Positions 25,095-32,868 of a stretch of 53,325 nucleotides of DNA are shown in pieces. Position 1 is the stretch's first letter. The number at the start of each line of letters is the position of its first letter. The notes beneath the pieces are model-generated. The model searched no databases, had not been told where the DNA came from, and worked only from the letters and a program-made list of their open reading frames with translations. The position numbers and the translations under genes were made by a program. Source of the stretch: Sulfurimonas sp. CG01_land_8_20_14_3_00_36_23 (GTDB lineage: Bacteria; Campylobacterota; Campylobacteria; Campylobacterales; Sulfurimonadaceae); contig PETN01000026.1 in the NCBI GenBank assembly GCA_002781365.1, positions 1 through 53,325 on the forward strand. Direction: 5' to 3'.

Positions 25095-25137
25095 GGCATG
25101 TGGAAATTTTTAGTGTAGCTTTTTATTTCCACATGCC
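25095..25137. repeat. inverted pair of the 12-bp word forming a 15-bp hairpin
   Basis: GGCATGTGGAAA at 25095-25106 and its complement at 25126-25137. With flanks TT and T, the stem is 15 bp. Both arms are exact copies of the dispersed word. Inverted pairs of this sort can act as transcription terminators. It lies between the truncated toxin and the promoter of small-peptide locus 1. Confidence 0.8.
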
Positions 25138-25188
25138 AAGATAGGGCTACTAAGAAGCTATTCTATGGTTATCTCTGATTCATTAATA

Positions 25189-25263
25189 TCAATATATCTT
25201 GGCTATGAAGCTTTTGAGTTGAAGTAAAAAATCTCTAGAATCTTTTGAAAAATTTACTTTCAT
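25189..25263 (-). pseudogene. truncated RelE/ParE-type toxin
   Basis: Encodes only 24 residues, MKVNFSKDSRDFLLQLKSF and IAKIY, then a stop. The start looks like the first strand and helix of RelE/ParE-fold toxins. It begins 6 bp after the antitoxin gene on the same strand, the usual place for the toxin. The rest of the gene is missing, replaced by the repeat-rich sequence before 25189. Family assignment rests on this short piece and on the context. Confidence 0.45.
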
Positions 25264-25269
25264 AAAAAA

Positions 25270-25476
25270 TTATTTATTGAGCTCTTTAAGAAGTTCATCC
25301 GAGGAGTAAACCTCACTGTTTTCTATCTGTTTTAAACCTTGTAAAATACCATTTTTTTCAAATTTATAGATTGAGTCATCAATAAGTTCTACAGATTCAC
25401 CCTCTTTTTTTAATGATTCTAAAAATGATAGTATCTTTTGTGAAACACTCTCTGAAGCATTTAAATGTAAAGTCAT
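25270..25476 (-). CDS. small antitoxin-like protein, now without a complete toxin
   Basis: A 68-aa acidic, helical protein (MTLHLNASESVSQKILSFLE, then a short strand, then EVYSSDELLKELNK). Its form and length match small antitoxins that pair with RelE/ParE toxins in this phylum. The following toxin frame is truncated to 24 codons, so this is probably a solitary antitoxin. DNA binding is not obvious. Confidence 0.55.
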   Translation of the reverse strand: MTLHLNASESVSQKILSFLESLKKEGESVELIDDSIYKFEKNGILQGLKQIENSEVYSSDELLKELNK

Positions 25477-25556
25477 TGTCGTAACCTTTGAAATGATATG
25501 GATGATATTATAGCTTATTTAAAAAAATTGCCAGAGTTGCAAAACTAAGATTGTTT

Positions 25557-25568
25557 GGCATGTGGAAA
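25557..25568 (+). repeat. dispersed 12-bp word GGCATGTGGAAA
   Basis: Exact intergenic copy, 24 bp before the hairpin that closes small-peptide locus 2. Confidence 0.85.
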
Positions 25569-25591
25569 TAAAAGTTAAGTAAGGAATGGGT

Positions 25592-25628
25592 GCTATTTTA
25601 GTAAGAGGGAAGAACTTACTAAAACAGC
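25592..25628 (-). repeat. 14-bp inverted repeat closing small-peptide locus 2
   Basis: Arms GCTATTTTAGTAAG (25592-25605) and CTTACTAAAACAGC (25615-25628), one mismatch. Same position relative to the peptides as in locus 1. Confidence 0.65.
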
Positions 25629-25666
25629 GAGATGAAGAAATCAGTTAGTATAAATTTGTTAAGTTT

Positions 25667-25765
25667 TTAAGCGTTTATGAGAAAAAGCATGAGGGTTCCA
25701 ACTGCTATTAAAGTTGCTTGCAATACCAATACTGCCCAGATAATTTTTGTGGATGTACTATTCAT
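25667..25765 (-). CDS. 32-aa single-helix membrane peptide B (locus 2)
   Basis: Begins MNSTSTKIIWAVLVLQATL and ends FLINA. An AAAAAGGATTTCAG ribosome-binding site precedes the ATG. Paralogue of the peptide at 24745-24843, same length, with changes spread through the hydrophobic core. Confidence 0.7.
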   Translation of the reverse strand: MNSTSTKIIWAVLVLQATLIAVGTLMLFLINA

Positions 25766-25779
25766 CTGAAATCCTTTTT

Positions 25780-25881
25780 TTATACGTTAACCATAGAAGC
25801 TACAATAAAACTTCCAGTTGCTAATAAAGAGACTTTAAACATTACGACTGCTAAGATAATTTTTGATGTTGATTTGCTCAT
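25780..25881 (-). CDS. 33-aa single-helix membrane peptide A (locus 2)
   Basis: Begins MSKSTSKIILAVVMFKVSLL and ends ASMVNV. AAAGGATTTAAA lies just upstream. It differs from the locus 1 copy at only a few residues near the C-terminus. Confidence 0.72.
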   Translation of the reverse strand: MSKSTSKIILAVVMFKVSLLATGSFIVASMVNV

Positions 25882-25924
25882 TTTAAATCCTTTTGTTTGT
25901 TTTGATAGTTGAATTTTAATCTAT

Positions 25925-25946
25925 CTAAATGAAGAGTTCATGAAGA
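25925..25946 (-). promoter_or_regulatory. direct-repeat activator site of small-peptide locus 2
   Basis: Minus strand TCTTCATGAAC then TCTTCATTTAG, followed by the same TAAAAT -10 hexamer. The two bases that differ from locus 1 fall in the spacer, leaving both half-sites intact. Confidence 0.6.
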
Positions 25947-26087
25947 TAAATCTCTTTTGTAAATGTATTGTAATTTGTAAATGTGTAGATATAGTGTGAA
26001 GTTTTCAATATAAGTTATTTAAATCAATCTTGATACAATAGAGTTTAATTTAATTAACTCAGTTATGATGGGTACAAGGAGATAAGA

Positions 26088-27047
26088 GTGAAACTGTTGC
26101 TATTTATATTTATACTGCTTACACTCTCATCTTGTTCATCCAAAGCAGAGGTAAATGTTGTGAAAAAAGAGAATACTTTTAGTTTTAATGATATTTGGAG
26201 TGTAGTGAGCGCTGATGTTTACGCTCAACTGCCACAAACGAAAGTCTCCTACTTTAAACTCTCTAATGAAAATGGGGGCATTGCACATGATGCCATGCGA
26301 ACACTCTATAACGATGCAGATATATTGGAACCCTTTGAGAAGTTAGCACATCCTAATGGTATCTGTTTTAAAGGTATTTGGAAGATAGATGTGCAAAACC
26401 CTTATGGTGGCTACTTTAAACAAGGGAGTGAAGCGCTTCTCATAGCAAGGGCATCCACTGCCATGAGTAACACAAAAAGCGGTTCGACTCGGGCGTTTGG
26501 TTTTGCTGGCAAACTCTTTGCGACGATGGATCCACAAGAGATAAGTAAACAAGCAAGTGCGAACTTCTTTCTTATAGAGAACTTGGGTGGAACAGATGCG
26601 AAACATTATAGCGATGTGATTCTCACAAATGAACCACCCGCGAGCGTAACGATGGAAGTAGTAAAAAACATAGCCTACGGACTCAAAGTTTCAAATGCAT
26701 TTTCAGATGCCGACAAAAACCCTTCCATCAGACAACTCTACCCAATCTCTTATCTTGGCGAAAACGCGAACGCAAAAATCCTCACTCCAAAATGGATGAA
26801 GATAGAAGCAGCGGACTCCAAAAGAGTAGACGAGAAGGATTTTAGAGAGGAGCTGAAAGTAGAGCGTTCCAAGCCTTTAGTCTTTAACATATCGGTGGCT
26901 AGTAAGAGTGTAGAGGAAGAACAAGAGTGGCAAATGATAGGAACTATCAAACTCGATGCCTCTGCAACATCTTTCTCTTGCGACAGAAGATTACATTTTA
27001 AACATCCACTATGGAGAGATGATTTGGAGTATGAACGCTCTAAATAA
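26088..27047 (+). CDS. putative lipoprotein of unknown function
   Basis: 319 aa. It has a signal sequence and a lipobox (LLTLSSC, Cys at about residue 16), so it is probably anchored to a membrane facing the periplasm. It starts at GTG with AAGGAG seven bases upstream. The body has no motif I recognise. Segments such as HPNGICFKGIWKIDVQNPYGGYFKQGSEALLIARAS suggest a compact soluble domain. Its nearest neighbours are an atypical response regulator and oxidative/metal stress genes, but there is a 192-bp gap before the regulator. Confidence 0.65.
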   Translation: MKLLLFIFILLTLSSCSSKAEVNVVKKENTFSFNDIWSVVSADVYAQLPQTKVSYFKLSNENGGIAHDAMRTLYNDADILEPFEKLAHPNGICFKGIWKIDVQNPYGGYFKQGSEALLIARASTAMSNTKSGSTRAFGFAGKLFATMDPQEISKQASANFFLIENLGGTDAKHYSDVILTNEPPASVTMEVVKNIAYGLKVSNAFSDADKNPSIRQLYPISYLGENANAKILTPKWMKIEAADSKRVDEKDFREELKVERSKPLVFNISVASKSVEEEQEWQMIGTIKLDASATSFSCDRRLHFKHPLWRDDLEYERSK

Positions 27048-27239
27048 ATCTTCTAAAGAAGAGGGTTTGTCAAAAACCATCTGTATGTTTTAGATAACTT
27101 TATAAAATAGATATAATTAAAGTACTACAAACAAGTGACAGTAATATTAGCTTATCATAGCAGTACAATGTTATTAAAGATACAAAATCAAACTAGATGT
27201 TTTCTTCAAAGATTCTGTGACATCATTGAGAGGTAGATT

Positions 27240-27884
27240 ATGAAAGTTGTTTTGCTCGAAGATAAATACTTGTTAAACAATACTATAAAAGAGTATTTAG
27301 AATCCAAAGGTGCGTATGTCGAATCTTACTTAGATGCGCAAGAGTTGTTAAATAATTATAACTTTAAAGCAGATATTGTTGTTTTGGGTATTCAAAACCA
27401 TGAAGCTGGAGGTTTTGAAGTTATTGAGTGGATTAAGAGAATAGATGCTCATGTTCCAACTCTCTTTATAATAACATATACAGATATTGAGAGTATTAAA
27501 AAAGGGTGTGCCTTTGAGTGCTCAGACTACATGAAAAAACCGTTTCTCTTAGAAGAACTTTGGTTGAAGATAGAGCGATTGTTAGATTGCTCAGCCCAGA
27601 AAAAAATCACACTTAGCAATACTATGAGCTTTGATTTAGAAAATGAACAACTCTATTGCTCTTCTAACATTATGAAGTTAACAAAAATACAGCGAAAGAT
27701 TTTAAAACTATTGATAAATCATAAAAATACAATCGTGACGTATGAAGTTCTCATCAGTGAAATTTGGCAAGATTTTTTTATACAAACAAATACAATCGCA
27801 TCCCATATTAAAAATATTCGTAGATATATCCCTAAAAATATGATTGAAAGCGTAAGAGCTGAAGGATATAGATTACTCCTCTAA
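27240..27884 (+). CDS. OmpR-family response regulator lacking the phosphoacceptor Asp
   Basis: 214 aa. A receiver domain occupies residues 1-115 and a winged-helix DNA-binding domain about 125-214 (KIQRKILKLLINHKNTIVTYEVL, ending RAEGYRLLL). The acidic pair (Glu7, Asp8) and the conserved Lys of MKKPF are present. Where the phosphorylated Asp should stand, the strand reads DIVVLGIQN, with Gly50. No sensor kinase gene is nearby. It is therefore an atypical, probably phosphorylation-independent regulator. It is a candidate for the 11-bp direct-repeat sites in this window, without direct proof. Confidence 0.85.
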   Translation: MKVVLLEDKYLLNNTIKEYLESKGAYVESYLDAQELLNNYNFKADIVVLGIQNHEAGGFEVIEWIKRIDAHVPTLFIITYTDIESIKKGCAFECSDYMKKPFLLEELWLKIERLLDCSAQKKITLSNTMSFDLENEQLYCSSNIMKLTKIQRKILKLLINHKNTIVTYEVLISEIWQDFFIQTNTIASHIKNIRRYIPKNMIESVRAEGYRLLL

Positions 27885-27987
27885 ATATTCGGCTCATAAC
27901 TATACTTTCTAAATTTCTCCATAGTTTCTCCATACTCTTTAGATAGACTTACTCTAAGTGATAAAAAAACTCGAAAAGGAGTAGGAA

Positions 27988-28668
27988 ATGGTACATGAAT
28001 TGATAAAACTACCTTATGCATACAATGCATTAGAACCTATAATGTCAACTGAGACACTCCAATACCATCATGGTAAACATCATGCAGGTTATATCTCCAA
28101 GTTGAATAGCTTGATTCCTGGAACAGAGTATGAAACCAAAAGTTTGGTTGAGATGATAAAGCATGCAGAGGGTGCGATTTTTAACAATGCTGCGCAAGTT
28201 TACAACCATGATTTTTTTTGGACAAATCTCTCGCCTGAGAACACAACTCCATCCTTAGCACTTGATTCCATTATAAATGCGCAGTTTGGTTCTGTAGAAG
28301 CTTTCAAAAAAGCTTTTATTGAAAAAGGGCTTGCTCTGTTTGGTTCAGGTTGGGTTTGGCTCTGCATTGATGAGAAAACAAATCTTAGTATTGTGAGCAC
28401 CTCAAACGCTGATAACCCTATCCGTTCAGGATTAGTTCCCTTAATGGTGTGTGATGTTTGGGAACATGCTTACTATATCGACTACAGAAATGCGCGAGCA
28501 GATTATCTTGAAGGTTTCTGGAAACTTGTAAATTGGAAGTTTGTATCGTTTAACTATGCAAACCATGAAAAGCATCGCGGAGATTATTTTTCCAATTTTT
28601 GCAGCGATAATACGCCTTATTGTGACTATGTAGATTCGATTGATGCTATGGAAAATGCAGGAAGCTGA
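27988..28668 (+). CDS. sodB: iron superoxide dismutase
   Basis: Dismutates superoxide in the cytoplasm. 226 aa. Metal ligands are His27 (YHHGKHH), His74 (NHDFFW), Asp156 and His160 (DVWEHAYYIDY). The sequence is of the Fe type (FGSGWVWL). It carries about 30 extra residues after the normal end (WKFVSFNY), containing two cysteines (NFCSDNTPYCDY). A strong AAAAGGAGTAGGAA ribosome-binding region precedes the ATG. It is followed after 30 bp by the metal ATPase gene, a probable stress operon. Confidence 0.94.
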   Translation: MVHELIKLPYAYNALEPIMSTETLQYHHGKHHAGYISKLNSLIPGTEYETKSLVEMIKHAEGAIFNNAAQVYNHDFFWTNLSPENTTPSLALDSIINAQFGSVEAFKKAFIEKGLALFGSGWVWLCIDEKTNLSIVSTSNADNPIRSGLVPLMVCDVWEHAYYIDYRNARADYLEGFWKLVNWKFVSFNYANHEKHRGDYFSNFCSDNTPYCDYVDSIDAMENAGS

Positions 28669-28698
28669 ATAAGGATGCTATAAAAATAGGAGGTTATT

Positions 28699-30873
28699 GT
28701 GAGTAAAGAGGAACATATAAACTCTTGCAACGGCACTTGTAGTATCGGGCAGAATTTTTACACCTGTCCTATGCATCCAGAGATTCACCAAGACCATCCA
28801 GGAACTTGCCCAAAATGCGGGATGGCACTTGAACCTCTCAATGTAGAAGTGAGCAAAGAGAGTGCTGAAAGTGATGAACTTCACGATATGAGCAGGCGTT
28901 TTTGGATAAGTGCGATTATCTCCGTGCCGATTTTTATAGTTGCTATGACAAGCGACCTTTTCCCACAATACTTACCTGCTAGCATCAGCATGAAAAACAT
29001 TCAATGGTTTGAATTTTTCTTGGCTACTCCAGTTGTTCTGTGGGGAGGATGGCCTTTCTTTGTCCGCGGATACAAATCCGTTGTCACATGGAATCTAAAT
29101 ATGTTTACGCTCATCGCTATCGGTGTTGCAACTGCATGGATATACAGCGTTGTCGCTCTCTTTTTTCCAACGATTTTTCCACCCTTAATGCGGAGTGAAT
29201 CTGGTTTAGTCCATGTCTATTTTGAAGCAGCGGCTATGATTACCTCTTTGGTACTTCTGGGGCAAGTGCTAGAACTCAGAGCAAGAAGTAAAACCAATAG
29301 TGCCATTAAAACTCTCCTCAATCTCGCTCCAAAAAAAGCCCATCTGATTGATAAAGAGGGAAATGAGAAGGATGTCGCTCTTGAACAAGTTGAAGTAGGT
29401 GACCTTTTGAGGATAAAACCTGGCGAAAAAGTGCCAGTAGATGGTGTCGTCACAGAGGGTCAAAGCAATATGGACGAATCGATGATAACAGGAGAACCTC
29501 TTCTTGTTACAAAAAGTGTTGAAGATTCTCTCATAGGTGCTACGCTTAACAAAAATGGAACCCTCATCATGCGTGCGCAAAGTGTGGGAAAAGATACCAT
29601 GTTAGCACAGATTGTAGAGATGGTAGCACACGCACAGCGTTCACGTGCTCCGATTCAAAAGCTTGCAGACACAGTCTCTGGTTACTTTGTACCTGCTGTG
29701 GTACTCTTTGCCGTTTTGGCTTCTGTGGGATGGTGGATTTTTGGACCTGAACCTCGTTTGGCATACGCTGTTGTAGCCGCAGTTTCAGTCTTAATCATCG
29801 CTTGCCCGTGTGCTTTGGGTTTAGCAACACCCATCTCCATCATGATTGGAACAGGTCGCGCTGCCTTAGAGGGTGTCTTGGTTAAGGATGCGCGAACCTT
29901 AGAGACGATGGAAAAAGTCACTATGCTCGTAGTGGATAAAACTGGTACATTAACTCAGGGCAAGCCAACGGTTACAACTTTTAAAACTTTGGGTGAGATA
30001 GATAGAGCAAAAGCACTCTCTTACGCCGCAACTCTAGAACGCGCAAGTGAGCATCCTTTAGCAGAAGCAGTCGTTCATAAAGCCAAAGAAGAGAATCTAT
30101 CACTTATGCAAGTGACTCATTTTAATGCAACAACAGGCAAAGGTATCCAAGGCGAAATCGACAATAAAGAAATCGCTATGGGGAGTGAGAAGTTTTTTCA
30201 AAGTTTGGGTATCTCCACGCAAGAGAGTATCACTGAAGCCCAGCAACTGCGAGAAGAGGGAAATACGGTGATTTTTCTGGCTGTTGATTCTAAACTAGCC
30301 GCCATTATAGGGATAGAAGACCCAATCAAAGAGAGCTCAGCAGAAGCGATTGAAGCGCTCAAAGATGAAGGTATAGATATTGTAATGATTAGCGGTGACA
30401 ATGAGATAACTGCAAACGCTGTAGCAAAAAAACTTCATATTATGAAAGTATATGCAAATGTCCTTCCTCAAGAGAAAGCTGAGATTATCAAACGATTGCA
30501 GGCGGATGGTGCTGTTGTGGCGATGGCTGGCGATGGGATAAATGACGCGCCTGCCTTAGCACAGGCAGATGTAGGTATCGCCATGGGAACAGGTACGGAT
30601 GTGGCGATAGAGAGTGCTGGAATCACCCTCATCAAAGGAAATCTTCTAGGTATTTTAAAAATAAGAAAACTGAGCCATGCTACGATGAAAAACATCAGAC
30701 AAAATCTCTTTTTTGCCTTTGTTTACAATAGCGTGGGTGTTCCAATCGCAGCAGGAGTTTTGTACCCATTTTTTGGACTGCTGCTCTCACCTATCATAGC
30801 CGCGGCGGCTATGAGTCTCAGTTCTGTTTCTGTTATTACAAATGCTTTGCGTTTAAAAAGTATGAAAATCTAG
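28699..30873 (+). CDS. copA: P1B-type heavy-metal (copper) transporting ATPase
   Basis: 724 aa. The N-terminus has the Cys/His heavy-metal-binding segment YTCPMHPEIHQDHPGTCPKCG rather than a ferredoxin-like CxxC domain. The transmembrane metal site is CPC (369-371, IIACPCALGLATP), which indicates monovalent Cu or Ag. The phosphorylated Asp413 lies in DKTGTLTQGKP, and MAGDGINDAPALAQADVGIAMG completes the catalytic site. It exports metal across the inner membrane using ATP. It starts at GTG with AGGAGG upstream. Confidence 0.93.
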   Translation: MSKEEHINSCNGTCSIGQNFYTCPMHPEIHQDHPGTCPKCGMALEPLNVEVSKESAESDELHDMSRRFWISAIISVPIFIVAMTSDLFPQYLPASISMKNIQWFEFFLATPVVLWGGWPFFVRGYKSVVTWNLNMFTLIAIGVATAWIYSVVALFFPTIFPPLMRSESGLVHVYFEAAAMITSLVLLGQVLELRARSKTNSAIKTLLNLAPKKAHLIDKEGNEKDVALEQVEVGDLLRIKPGEKVPVDGVVTEGQSNMDESMITGEPLLVTKSVEDSLIGATLNKNGTLIMRAQSVGKDTMLAQIVEMVAHAQRSRAPIQKLADTVSGYFVPAVVLFAVLASVGWWIFGPEPRLAYAVVAAVSVLIIACPCALGLATPISIMIGTGRAALEGVLVKDARTLETMEKVTMLVVDKTGTLTQGKPTVTTFKTLGEIDRAKALSYAATLERASEHPLAEAVVHKAKEENLSLMQVTHFNATTGKGIQGEIDNKEIAMGSEKFFQSLGISTQESITEAQQLREEGNTVIFLAVDSKLAAIIGIEDPIKESSAEAIEALKDEGIDIVMISGDNEITANAVAKKLHIMKVYANVLPQEKAEIIKRLQADGAVVAMAGDGINDAPALAQADVGIAMGTGTDVAIESAGITLIKGNLLGILKIRKLSHATMKNIRQNLFFAFVYNSVGVPIAAGVLYPFFGLLLSPIIAAAAMSLSSVSVITNALRLKSMKI

Positions 30874-30889
30874 TTAAAGGAGTCTAATT

Positions 30890-31429
30890 ATGAAAAGCTT
30901 ATTACTATTCCTGTTTTGTGCACTTTTCCCTATTGTTCTTGGGGCAGTGTCTGGTGAAATTGCATCTGATGCCTCCACAGTAACCTCTTTGAATTATGTA
31001 GGATTGTTTCTGATTGTTTTAGGTGTTAGCTTTATATTTATAGAAGTTTTTGTAGCTGGTTTTGGTTTTTTTGGTATTGGGGGTGTTCTCTCTTTTGTCT
31101 CTGGTTCATTACTATTGTTGGATGAAAATACTCTTGGTTACACGCTATCTGTTCCTATAGTGATTGCCTTTGGTTTCGTCGGAGTTATTTTTTTTATAGT
31201 GGTGATGAAACTTTTTTATAGTTCAAAATCTAAAAAAATAGTTACAGGTGCTCAAGAGATGGTTGGCTCAGTCGCAGAAGTGGTTAAAGTAGATGCAAAA
31301 GGGTATCAGGTTTTATGTCATGGTGAGATATGGGATGCTACAAGTAGCAATCTATTAGTAGTTGGACAAGAAGTAGAAGTTACGGAGCTTTTTGGTCTTA
31401 AGTTAAACGTCAAACCAATTAAGGAGTAA
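30890..31429 (+). CDS. NfeD-family membrane protein (short form)
   Basis: 179 aa. A signal peptide, three or four helices (IVLGVSFIFIEVFVAGFGFFGIGGVLSF and following) and a C-terminal OB-like domain (about 115-179, MVGSVAEVV, GEIWDATSSNLLVVGQEVEV). It lacks the ClpP-like protease part of long NfeD proteins. Short NfeD proteins act with slipins, and a slipin gene follows after 3 bp. Confidence 0.88.
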   Translation: MKSLLLFLFCALFPIVLGAVSGEIASDASTVTSLNYVGLFLIVLGVSFIFIEVFVAGFGFFGIGGVLSFVSGSLLLLDENTLGYTLSVPIVIAFGFVGVIFFIVVMKLFYSSKSKKIVTGAQEMVGSVAEVVKVDAKGYQVLCHGEIWDATSSNLLVVGQEVEVTELFGLKLNVKPIKE

Positions 31430-31432
31430 GTC

Positions 31433-32194
31433 ATGTTTATAAATATACCAGCCATAGGAATTTATGTTGTTGTGTTTCTCGTTGTTTTGTTGGCAATGTC
31501 GATTCGTATTTTACGAGAGTATGAGCGTGGAGTGGTTTTTACGCTAGGTCGTTTTACTGGCATCAAAGGACCAGGAATTATTATCTTGATTCCATTTGTG
31601 CAACAGATGGTAAGAGTCGATTTGCGTATCATTGTTCTCGATGTGCCTACGCAAGATGTTATCTCACATGATAATGTCTCTGTGCATGTAAATGCCGTTG
31701 TCTATTTTCGCGTTATCGACCCACAAAAAGCAATCATTCAAGTGGAAGACTTTTATAATGCTACAAGTCAGTTGGCTCAAACTACTCTGCGCTCAGTCCT
31801 TGGCGGACATGAGCTTGATGAGATGCTTGCAGAACGTGAGCGCCTTAACTCAGATATTCAAGAAATCCTTGATAAACGCACAGATACTTGGGGAATTAAA
31901 ATCTCAAATGTGGAGATAAAACATATAGACCTTGATGAGAGCATGATCCGTGCTATTGCAAAACAGGCTGAAGCAGAGCGTGAGCGTAGAGCGAAAGTTA
32001 TCAATGCAAAAGGGGAGCTTGAAGCAAGTGCGAACATCCTTGAAGCGGCTCAAAAACTGAGTCAAAATGAGCTTGGCATACAGTTAAGATACCTTCAAAC
32101 TATGAGCGACATTGCAGGTGATAAAACAAGTACTTTGGTTTTTCCATTTCCAGTTGAGATGGCAAACTTTTTTAAGATGGCTCAGAAGGAGTAG
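31433..32194 (+). CDS. slipin / stomatin-like SPFH protein
   Basis: 253 aa. One N-terminal membrane helix, then the SPFH/band 7 domain (REYERGVVFTLGRFTGIKGPGIIILIPF, LDVPTQDVISHDNVSVHVNAVVYFRV) and a C-terminal coiled coil (QAEAERERRAKVINAKGELEASANI). Slipins form membrane microdomain scaffolds and pair with NfeD, as here. Confidence 0.93.
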   Translation: MFINIPAIGIYVVVFLVVLLAMSIRILREYERGVVFTLGRFTGIKGPGIIILIPFVQQMVRVDLRIIVLDVPTQDVISHDNVSVHVNAVVYFRVIDPQKAIIQVEDFYNATSQLAQTTLRSVLGGHELDEMLAERERLNSDIQEILDKRTDTWGIKISNVEIKHIDLDESMIRAIAKQAEAERERRAKVINAKGELEASANILEAAQKLSQNELGIQLRYLQTMSDIAGDKTSTLVFPFPVEMANFFKMAQKE

Positions 32195-32232
32195 CTTTTT
32201 ACATTATATATTTTGTTTGTAATCATCCTCAA

Positions 32233-32255
32233 AGCTTATTCATGTAGAATAAGCT
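32233..32255. promoter_or_regulatory. perfect dyad upstream of the ferritin-like gene
   Basis: 9-bp arms AGCTTATTC and GAATAAGCT around ATGTA, 29 bp before the start codon. No T-run follows, so an operator is more likely than a terminator. The regulator is unknown. Confidence 0.4.
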
Positions 32256-32283
32256 GATATAGAAATTATTTAAGGAGTTGGTT

Positions 32284-32799
32284 ATGGCTGTTCGTGGAAA
32301 CTCGATTATCAAAGGGATTGAAATAAGTGAGATTGTTGGACTTTTAAACAGAGCCTATGCGGATGAGTGGTTGGCGTATTACCAGTACTTTATCGAGTCA
32401 AAAGTGACTAAGGGGATTATGAAAGATGCAGTTGTTTCTGAACTTACACTTCATGCGGCGGATGAACTTCGCCACGCAAATTTACTTGCAGATAGAATCC
32501 TCCAACTTGGCGGAACACCTCTTTTGCATCCACAAGAGTGGTTCAAGCAGACAAACTGCGGCTACGATGAGCCTAAAGAATTTGATGTTGTAGCGATTTT
32601 ACAGGATTCTATTAAAGGAGAACAGTGTGCAATCAGCACCTACTCCTCTCTCGTAGATATTGTAAAAGACAAAGATATTGTTACCTACAATATGGTCTCT
32701 CAAATCTTGGCAGATGAAGTGGAACATGAAGAGGATTTACAAGCTCTGCATGATGATATTTCGGAGTTTATTTTCAATATAAAAAAATCATTGCAATAG
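32284..32799 (+). CDS. ferritin-like diiron protein, DPSL/thioferritin-like
   Basis: 171 aa from the ATG at 32284, which has AAGGAG six bases before it; a TTG two codons earlier is less likely. A four-helix bundle carries a bacterioferritin-type diiron site: Glu28, Glu61 and His64 (DELRH), Glu113, Glu145 and His148 (DEVEHEED). Two cysteines, Cys92 and Cys115 (GEQC), are placed as in Dps-like thioferritins. It probably stores iron or uses iron to destroy peroxide. It lies downstream of sodB, copA and NfeD/slipin but has its own promoter region with a perfect dyad. Confidence 0.82.
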   Translation: MAVRGNSIIKGIEISEIVGLLNRAYADEWLAYYQYFIESKVTKGIMKDAVVSELTLHAADELRHANLLADRILQLGGTPLLHPQEWFKQTNCGYDEPKEFDVVAILQDSIKGEQCAISTYSSLVDIVKDKDIVTYNMVSQILADEVEHEEDLQALHDDISEFIFNIKKSLQ

Positions 32800-32836
32800 C
32801 TCTCAAACAGTGTTAAGAAAGAGCTGTTAAAATTTT

Positions 32837-32848
32837 GGCATGTGGAAA
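32837..32848 (+). repeat. dispersed 12-bp word GGCATGTGGAAA
   Basis: Exact copy between the ferritin-like gene and the DAACS transporter gene, just before the transporter's ribosome-binding site. Confidence 0.85.
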
Positions 32849-32868
32849 ATAAAAGTAGGAGTAGGTTA

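Noticed and set aside
24178-26087. A CRISPR array or insertion sequence
   Set aside because: Repeats are not regularly spaced with unique spacers, and no transposase, cas gene or terminal inverted repeats were found.
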